Below, piece after piece: positions 24,275 through 30,158 of a stretch of 32,712 nt of DNA. A program made the position numbers and the translations under genes. The stretch's first letter is position 1; every line of letters begins with the position of its first letter. Under the pieces are notes generated by a model, which ran no database searches, was not told the origin of the DNA, and worked only from the letters and a program-made list of their open reading frames with translations. Origin of the DNA: Micrococcaceae bacterium UBA7136 (GTDB lineage: Bacteria; Actinomycetota; Actinomycetes; Actinomycetales; Micrococcaceae); contig DKXC01000095.1 of assembly GCA_002492045.1 (NCBI GenBank), forward strand, positions 5,735 to 38,446. Reading direction: 5' to 3'.

Positions 24275-25177
24275 CTAGCGGACTCCAGCCTCCCAGAGGC
24301 GCTGACGCAGGGTCAGAGGATGCTCCACCAACTCCTTCCACCGCACCCGGATAATACGCCAACCGGCTGCCTCAAGCTCCCGCTGACGCCGATGCTCAGC
24401 CCGAATCACCTCCTGCGGGTTCCCGTAAGCCCCCGAATACTTGACCTCACCGTCCACCTCCAAGAGGACGCCTTGCTCTGGCCAGGCAAAATCTGCCCGG
24501 TAGAGCTTGCCGTAAGGCGTCCAAATCTCAAACTGCTCCCGAGGCAGGGGGAGGTTCCAGTCATGAATCAGGTTGCGGGCTATGGTCTCAGCTGGTGAAT
24601 CTGACTGGTCGCTGAGACGCTGAGCAAGCCGCTGGGCCCTTGGCCTTTGAAGGGCCTCCAAGGACGCCCTGGCCTCAGCCAAGCTCAGGAAACCCTTACG
24701 CAGAAGAAAATCTCCTGCCACCAGGGCCTCCAGTAGCGGGACGCTCAGGGCCAGATCTAGCAGGGTTTGCTGTGGGCTAGTGACGCGGGCCCCCAGCAGG
24801 TAAGAAGAAGCTGCCACGACCTCTGGGCGTCCCCTGTGCAGACGGAGACCCGGAGCCTGGTTACCAGAGAAAGAAGCGTAGGTCAGGTGGACTTTGGTTG
24901 GTAGCTTCAAAAGGGGAGCCCCCATCCAGAGGGCAGCAGACTGGTGACTCAGCACTCCGCTGGGTCGAGTCTTAACCTGGGCAATGTGCTGGGCTAGGCA
25001 ACGCTCACGTGGCTCCCATGACTGCCAGCTAGTGGGGTCTACATAGACCCCTTGTTTGAGCCTGCGGAGGCGACCGGCCCGCGTCCTCCGGGAGACGGTG
25101 GCGGCAGATAGGCCTTGATGTGCGAGGTCGGCTAGGGTCTGTACTTGGGGAAAAAGCTGCTGGACTGTTTGAGTCAT
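24275..25177 (-). CDS. AbiEi-like/DUF559 protein, intact paralogue
   Basis: A 300-residue protein with an N-terminal winged-helix AbiEi-like region (SAATVSRRTRAGRLRRLKQGVYVDP) and a C-terminal DUF559 domain of the Vsr-like PD-(D/E)XK fold (YRADFAWPEQGVLLEVDGEVKYSG, with D, E and K in the expected order). It is alignable end to end with the broken gene at 6583-7482. The AbiEi domain is the antitoxin half of a type IV toxin-antitoxin pair, but here it is joined to a nuclease-like domain and no AbiEii-type toxin gene is adjacent. ATG at 25177 is chosen over 25219 because the paralogue starts at the same place and the CAGACTGACCC before it is shared. It is bracketed by palindromes A and B. Confidence 0.8.
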   Translation of the reverse strand: MTQTVQQLFPQVQTLADLAHQGLSAATVSRRTRAGRLRRLKQGVYVDPTSWQSWEPRERCLAQHIAQVKTRPSGVLSHQSAALWMGAPLLKLPTKVHLTYASFSGNQAPGLRLHRGRPEVVAASSYLLGARVTSPQQTLLDLALSVPLLEALVAGDFLLRKGFLSLAEARASLEALQRPRAQRLAQRLSDQSDSPAETIARNLIHDWNLPLPREQFEIWTPYGKLYRADFAWPEQGVLLEVDGEVKYSGAYGNPQEVIRAEHRRQRELEAAGWRIIRVRWKELVEHPLTLRQRLWEAGVR

Positions 25178-25225
25178 AGGGTCAGTCTGCTCTTGGTCTG
25201 AGAGGTTACCCAAGGCCAAGAGGGG

Positions 25226-25235
25226 CTGTGGATAA
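25226..25235 (-). promoter_or_regulatory. TTATCCACAG motif upstream of the intact AbiEi/DUF559 gene
   Basis: The decamer ends exactly 48 bases before the ATG at 25177, as in the paralogue. GTCAGG and GACCGGCAG also recur in order further upstream of both genes. The rest of the 25178-25321 gap contains no gene that I can see. Confidence 0.55.
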
Positions 25236-25321
25236 GCTGGTCAGGCTCTCTCGTCCCGAGTTTGCAGGCTAGTCCTTGTGTGATTTCTTCTAACTCGACC
25301 GGCAGAGGCCCCTACTATAAA

Positions 25322-25382
25322 GGGCGCCAATCTTTGCAGGGGACGGTCAAAAACGACCGGCAGGTGCAAAGATTAGCGCCCC
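25322..25382. repeat. About 60-bp palindromic element, copy B
   Basis: GGGCGCCAATCTTTGCA ... TGCAAAGATTAGCGCCC is a nearly perfect outer stem, with an inner GGTC/GACC stem around AAAAAC. It starts 144 bases before the ATG of the AbiEi/DUF559 gene and ends 21 bases before the stop of the lipoprotein gene (25404). It may also terminate the lipoprotein transcript. Confidence 0.92.
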
Positions 25383-25403
25383 GACAAGGCTGGGTAGGGT
25401 TAC

Positions 25404-26369
25404 CTAGTCTTGGACGATACCGTTTGGCGAAAGAGTGACGCTGTGAGTGGCATTGACGCAGTAGAGCGTCTGGGCATCGGTAGGCTTGCAAGAAACGCCC
25501 AGGGCGGTAATAACAGTGCCTACATCAACAGAAGGAGCCGTCACAGGGCCCACTGCTCCGTCAAAAAAGTCATAGGTGCTAATCGGTCCACTCTTACCTA
25601 TACCAACAATAGTGAGCTTGCCGTTAGCAAGGAAGACCCGGCAACTAATCCCGCCTGCCTCAAGGGTTCCCTTACAGTCGATCTTCTGGGAAGGGATAGA
25701 GAACGCAACCGAAAGTCCAGACCTAGAATTTTGGGAATAGTCAGGGATGAGGTGCTTCTGAATATTGACTACATAGCCGGGCAGAACCCGTTCACCGGGC
25801 ATACGAACTTCAATATAGGCACCGTTAGCGTCATTCTGGCAGAGGGCCTGCTGACCAGACAGCTGGGTTGCTGCACCTGCATAGCCGCGGTTGAGACCAC
25901 AACGGTAACCGCCCATGATTCCTTCAGCAACGGCGTCTCGGCTGTAGGCGATATTCTCTACAATTTTCGGAAGGTAGGCATTGACAACGGCTAGAGCCTC
26001 ACTGCAAGAGACCTGCCCACCTGATACATAGACGTCTCCCTGAGTGCCGCTAGAGGAGTGAGAAACAGAACCACAGTTAGTGCCAGGGGCTGCGACGGCC
26101 TGGTCTGCCGGGGCGGCAGTGGTGGGTTCAGGGCTTGGGCTGGCAGAAGTTGGCTCTGGCCTTGGGGCCTCTGAGGTCGCCTGGACGCTGGGCGTCGGGC
26201 TGGGAGTGGGGCTGACGCTGGTTGATGAGGGCGTCGGGCTGGGGCTGGCGCTAGTGCTGGTAACCTCTGGGCTGGGGGCGCTGGCTGGGGCCTGACTGGG
26301 GGAGGAACAGGCAGCTAGGGCCAGGGCAGCGATACCCAGGGCGCTCATGAGCTTAGTGCGAGAGAACAT
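25404..26369 (-). CDS. Secreted Cys-rich lipoprotein of unknown function
   Basis: A 321-residue protein with a clear lipoprotein signal (FSRTK, hydrophobic core, lipobox LAAC with Cys21), then a Pro/Ser/Thr-rich spacer (about 22-92) as found in surface lipoproteins of actinobacteria. The exported domain has eight cysteines, enough for four disulfides, including two similar pairs: DCKGTLEAGGISC and SCKPTDAQTLYC. No enzymatic motif is recognised. ATG at 26369 has AAAGGAG a few bases upstream. It is transcribed away from purL with palindrome C in its upstream gap (26370-26604) and palindrome B near its 3' end. Confidence 0.8.
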   Translation of the reverse strand: MFSRTKLMSALGIAALALAACSSPSQAPASAPSPEVTSTSASPSPTPSSTSVSPTPSPTPSVQATSEAPRPEPTSASPSPEPTTAAPADQAVAAPGTNCGSVSHSSSGTQGDVYVSGGQVSCSEALAVVNAYLPKIVENIAYSRDAVAEGIMGGYRCGLNRGYAGAATQLSGQQALCQNDANGAYIEVRMPGERVLPGYVVNIQKHLIPDYSQNSRSGLSVAFSIPSQKIDCKGTLEAGGISCRVFLANGKLTIVGIGKSGPISTYDFFDGAVGPVTAPSVDVGTVITALGVSCKPTDAQTLYCVNATHSVTLSPNGIVQD

Positions 26370-26442
26370 AAAGGCTCCTTTGCTAATACGTACAGCCTTA
26401 ACTCTAACTCTTATCAGCTGATACAGGAGACAGCTTCCCGCT

Positions 26443-26503
26443 GGGCGCCAATCTTTTCAAGGGGCGGTCAAAAATGACCGGCAGGTGCAAAGATCACCGC
26501 CCC
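26443..26503. repeat. About 60-bp palindromic element, copy C
   Basis: Same orientation as copy B, with a few changes (TTTTCAAGGGG in place of TTTGCAGGGG, and ATCACCGCC). It sits in the 235-base gap between the lipoprotein start and the purL stop, with no AbiEi/DUF559 gene next to it. The remaining part of the gap (26504-26604) is GC-rich with no recognisable gene. Confidence 0.9.
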
Positions 26504-26604
26504 GGCAGAAGCGTCCGGCTACAGACAAGGACGCCGCCCCGCTCCCACCAGCCTCAGGGCCAGCAGCAACAGGACGGCGCCCTCAAAGCTCAGGCTAGAG
26601 CAGC

Positions 26605-28923
26605 CTAGCCGGGGGCAACTTCACCGAAGTGGCGGGCCAGGGTGCCCTCGTGGGCAGCCCGTAGCTCGTCCAGGTCAATAGCAACCTCACCCTGCAGATC
26701 CAGGGCACCAGAGGCAGCATCCACAACGCCAATGCGGGCGAAGGGGTAGTTTCGGGCAGTGCACATGTCCTTGAAACGGACCTCCTCGGAGCGGGGCACA
26801 GAAACCACCACGCGGCCCAGAGACTCAGAGAAGAGCAGGGTAAAGAGATCCAGGCCGTCACGCTCAGCAACCTCACCCAGGCCAATGCGGGCACCCACAC
26901 CAAAGCGCAGGCAGGCCTCAGACAGGGCAGCAGCCAGGCCACCAGCAGAAACATCGTGGGCGGCATCAATCAGGCCGTCCCGGCTCATATTGACCAGCAG
27001 GTCACCCAGCAGCTTCTCGGCAGCCAGGTCAACCTTGGGAGGCAGGCCGCCCAGGTGACCCTTGAAACGGGCCCACTCAGAACCGTCCAGCTCGTCGCGG
27101 GTAGTACCCAGCAGGTAGATAGCCTGGCCGTCATGCTCAGGAGCCCAACCAGAAGGAGTCCGGCGGGTCACATCATCCATGACACCCATCATGGCCACCA
27201 CGGGGGTGGGGTTAATGGCCTTGCCACCGGTCTGGTTGTAGAGGGAGACGTTACCGCCGGTTACCGGCACGCCCAGCTCCATACAGCCGTCGGCGATACC
27301 GCGCACAGCCTCAGCGAACTGCCACATGATGTCCGGGTCCTCAGGAGAACCGAAGTTGAGGCAGTCAGAAACAGCCACAGGGCGGGCACCGGCGGTAGCC
27401 ACGTTGCGGTAGGCCTCAGCCAGGGAAGCCTTAGCACCCTGGTAGGGGTCGAGCTTGGTGAAGCGGGGGTTAGAGTCGGTCGCCAGGGCAACACCCAGGC
27501 CGGTCTCTTCGTCCACGCGAATCACACCGGAGTCGTCCGGCATAGACAGGGCAGTGTTGCCCTGAACGTAGCGGTCGTACTGGTTGGTAATCCAAGACTT
27601 GGAGCACATGTTGGGGGCAGCCATGAAGTCCTTGATGGCCTGACCCAGCTCGGCACCGGTGGGGCGGGCGTCGTCCGCAGCAGAACCGGTGAACTTGTCG
27701 GCCTGCAGGGCGTCCTGCCAGTCGGGGCGGGCGTAGGGACGCTCGTAGGTGGGGCCGTCATGGGCGACGGTCTTGGGGTCCACATCAACGATGATTTCGC
27801 CCTCCCACTCAATGGTCAGGCGGCCGTTGCCGGTCACTTCACCCAGGACCGAGTACTCAACATCCCACTTGGCCATGATCTCTTCAAAGCGGGCCAGGTT
27901 GGCAGGGGTAACAACCGCCATCATGCGCTCCTGAGACTCAGACATGAGAATCTCACCGGGGGTCAGGGTGGGGTCGCGCAGCAGAACCTTGGTCAGGTCA
28001 ACGTGCATGCCGCCGTCACCGTTAGAAGCCAGCTCGCTGGTGGCACAGGAGATACCGGCCGCACCCAGATCCTGGATACCCTCCACCACGGAGCCCTTGA
28101 AGAGCTCCAGGCAGCACTCAATCAGGACCTTCTCGGCGAAGGGGTCGCCCACCTGCACGGCAGGACGCTTAGAGGGCTTGGTGTCGTCAAAGGACTCAGA
28201 GGCCAGGACGGAGGCACCACCAATACCGTCACCACCGGTGCGGGCACCGAAAAGAATGACCTTATTGCCCACACCAGAGGCGTTAGCGGTGCGGATATCC
28301 TCGTGGCGCATAATGCCCACAGCCAGGGCGTTGACCAGGGGGTTGGCCTGGTAGCACTCGTCGAACTCAACCTCGCCACCAATATTGGGCAGGCCCAGGG
28401 AGTTGCCGTAGCCGCCCACACCAGAAACAACACCGGGCAGGACGCGGGCGGTGTCGGGGTGGTCGATGGCACCGAAACGCAGGGGATCCATGACGGCTAC
28501 CGGGCGGGCACCCATAGAGATAATGTCACGCACAATACCGCCCACGCCGGTGGCTGCACCCTGGTAGGGCTCAACATAGGAGGGGTGGTTGTGGGATTCA
28601 ATCTTAAAGGTCACAGCCCAGCCGTTACCAATGTTGGTCACACCGGCGTTCTCGCCGATGCCGACCATGAGGTCCTTCTTCATCTCGTCGGTGACCTTGG
28701 CACCGAACTGCTTGAGGTGAACCTTAGAGGACTTGTAGGAGCAGTGCTCAGACCACATAACCGAGTACATGGCCAGCTCGGCTGCGGTAGGACGGCGGCC
28801 CAGGATCTTCTTAATCTCCTGGAACTCGTTCTCCTTGAGGCCCAGCTCGGCCCAGGGCAGCTCGGTGTCGGGGGTGGCCGCGGCCTGCTCGACGGTGTCT
28901 AGGTTAAACTTCTTGTCGCTCAC
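26605..28923 (-). CDS. purL: Phosphoribosylformylglycinamidine synthase large subunit (PurL, FGAM synthase II)
   Basis: The ATP-dependent synthase subunit of the fourth step of purine synthesis, 772 residues, typical of the small actinobacterial PurL that works with PurQ and PurS. Conserved wording includes YSVMWSEHCSYKSSK near residue 55, 'GIGENAGVTNIGNGWAVTFKIESHNHPS' spanning about 85-115 (the catalytic and substrate-binding loop), 'GARPVAVMDPLRFG' and 'GARTGGDGIGGAS'. The start is GTG at 28923 with GAAGGAAAG upstream. It is the last gene of the purS-purQ-purL operon, 18 bases after purQ. Confidence 0.97.
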   Translation of the reverse strand: MSDKKFNLDTVEQAAATPDTELPWAELGLKENEFQEIKKILGRRPTAAELAMYSVMWSEHCSYKSSKVHLKQFGAKVTDEMKKDLMVGIGENAGVTNIGNGWAVTFKIESHNHPSYVEPYQGAATGVGGIVRDIISMGARPVAVMDPLRFGAIDHPDTARVLPGVVSGVGGYGNSLGLPNIGGEVEFDECYQANPLVNALAVGIMRHEDIRTANASGVGNKVILFGARTGGDGIGGASVLASESFDDTKPSKRPAVQVGDPFAEKVLIECCLELFKGSVVEGIQDLGAAGISCATSELASNGDGGMHVDLTKVLLRDPTLTPGEILMSESQERMMAVVTPANLARFEEIMAKWDVEYSVLGEVTGNGRLTIEWEGEIIVDVDPKTVAHDGPTYERPYARPDWQDALQADKFTGSAADDARPTGAELGQAIKDFMAAPNMCSKSWITNQYDRYVQGNTALSMPDDSGVIRVDEETGLGVALATDSNPRFTKLDPYQGAKASLAEAYRNVATAGARPVAVSDCLNFGSPEDPDIMWQFAEAVRGIADGCMELGVPVTGGNVSLYNQTGGKAINPTPVVAMMGVMDDVTRRTPSGWAPEHDGQAIYLLGTTRDELDGSEWARFKGHLGGLPPKVDLAAEKLLGDLLVNMSRDGLIDAAHDVSAGGLAAALSEACLRFGVGARIGLGEVAERDGLDLFTLLFSESLGRVVVSVPRSEEVRFKDMCTARNYPFARIGVVDAASGALDLQGEVAIDLDELRAAHEGTLARHFGEVAPG

Positions 28924-28941
28924 TCTTGCTTTCCTTCGCGC

Positions 28942-29739
28942 TTAGGCCTTGACCAGCTGGTTGAGTAGGGAGGTGAAGACGCCCAGGCCGTCGGCGCCGC
29001 CGCGCAGACCCACGGTGCCAAAACCTGAGGAGGAGGGGCCGAAACCGGGTTCGACGGCGTGCTCGGGGTGGGGCATGAGACCAACCACGTTGCCGCGCTC
29101 GTTGCAGATACCGGCAATGTCATTGCGGGAGCCGTTGGGGTTAACATCCACGTAGCGGAAGACAACCCGACCCTCAGCCTCTAGGGCCTCAAGGGTCTTG
29201 GGGTCGGCTACGTACTGGCCGTCCTGGTTCTTGAGGGGCACCACAATCTCCTGGCCAGCAGCAAAGTCGCCGGTCCAGGAGGTCTGGTTAGTCTCAACCC
29301 GCAGGGTCTGGTCGCGGCAGATGAACTTACGATGATCGTTCTTGATCATGGAGCCGGGCAGCAGGTGGGTTTCAGTCAGAATCTGGAAACCATTGCAGAT
29401 ACCCAGTACCGGCAGGGGGTTGTCGGCGGCGCTAGCAGCCTCAACCACCTTGCTCATGACCGGGGCCTTAGCGGCGATAGCGCCAGCCCGCAGGTAGTCA
29501 CCATAGGAAAAACCGCCGGGTACGATGACAGCATCTACCTTGTGTAGGTCTGCCTCATCGTGCCACAGCGGCAGGGGGGTGCCACCAGCCAGGCGGACAG
29601 CGCGGCTAGCGTCCCGGTCGTCCAGGGTGCCGGGGAAGGTAATGACGCCTACCCGGACGTCTGCCAGGGCGGGGTTAGGGGTGGACTGGCTGAAGTCGCC
29701 AACCAGGGGAACTTCGCTTGCTGCGAGGGATTCTGCCAT
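28942..29739 (-). CDS. purQ: Phosphoribosylformylglycinamidine synthase glutaminase subunit (PurQ, FGAM synthase I)
   Basis: The class I glutamine amidotransferase subunit that supplies ammonia to PurL. The nucleophile is Cys115 in LGICNGFQ and the partner His224/Glu226 is in HPEH. The protein is 265 residues and begins with about 27 residues (AESLAASEVPLVGDFSQST and so on) not found in typical PurQ, before the usual VRVGVITFPGTLDD. The ATG at 29739 is supported by GGAGGA about 9 bases upstream, overlapping the end of purS, and no in-frame start lies near residue 28. Gap to purS is only 5 bases. Confidence 0.96.
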   Translation of the reverse strand: MAESLAASEVPLVGDFSQSTPNPALADVRVGVITFPGTLDDRDASRAVRLAGGTPLPLWHDEADLHKVDAVIVPGGFSYGDYLRAGAIAAKAPVMSKVVEAASAADNPLPVLGICNGFQILTETHLLPGSMIKNDHRKFICRDQTLRVETNQTSWTGDFAAGQEIVVPLKNQDGQYVADPKTLEALEAEGRVVFRYVDVNPNGSRNDIAGICNERGNVVGLMPHPEHAVEPGFGPSSSGFGTVGLRGGADGLGVFTSLLNQLVKA

Positions 29740-29744
29740 GGTGC

Positions 29745-29996
29745 TTAGTCCTCCAGTGCTGCGACGTTGACGACGTCTTCAATCACAGGGTTGGACAGCA
29801 GTTCTTCGGCGGCCTGGCGGGCCTGGGCGAGTAGTTCTTCGGTTACTTCGCCTTCGACCGTCAGCTCAAAGCGCTTGCCCTGGCGAACATCGGTGAAGTT
29901 GGATAGTCCGATGCGGGGAAGCTCGTTGGCAATTGCCTTGCCCTGGGGGTCAAGGATTTCGGGCTTGAGCATAACGTCAACAACAATACGGGCCAT
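29745..29996 (-). CDS. purS: Phosphoribosylformylglycinamidine synthase subunit PurS
   Basis: An 83-residue dimer-forming subunit that joins PurQ to PurL. It has the conserved pattern ARIVVDVMLKPEILDPQGKA followed by VRQGKRFEL and the C-terminal NPVIEDV. ATG at 29996 has AAGGAG 10 bases upstream. It is the first gene of the operon; the promoter must lie in 29997-30158, which is shared with the divergent sialidase gene. I see no unambiguous -35/-10 pair and no known purine riboswitch there. Confidence 0.95.
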   Translation of the reverse strand: MARIVVDVMLKPEILDPQGKAIANELPRIGLSNFTDVRQGKRFELTVEGEVTEELLAQARQAAEELLSNPVIEDVVNVAALED

Positions 29997-30122
29997 GAGT
30001 GGGCACTCCTTGGGTGCTGGAATCTATAAGAGCCGTTCACCATTCTACTGGCTAGTGGTGCAGGTCGCCTACCAACATGATTTAGAGCCTGCAGAAATCT
30101 GGGAAGATAGAGGGTCACCAAG

Positions 30123-30140
30123 ATGCACTCGTCCTTATAG
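30123..30140 (+). other. Possible five-codon leader ORF before the sialidase gene
   Basis: ATG CAC TCG TCC TTA TAG (MHSSL) follows GAGGG by 8 bases and ends 5 bases before the sialidase ribosome binding site. It could be chance; it is noted because the gene downstream has an odd start codon. Confidence 0.25.
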
Positions 30141-30158
30141 GTTTGAAAGGAAACTGCC

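Noticed and set aside
26956..28902. 648-residue open frame opposite purL
   Set aside because: Antisense shadow of a strongly conserved gene; composition is Gly/His/Val-rich with no recognisable domain.
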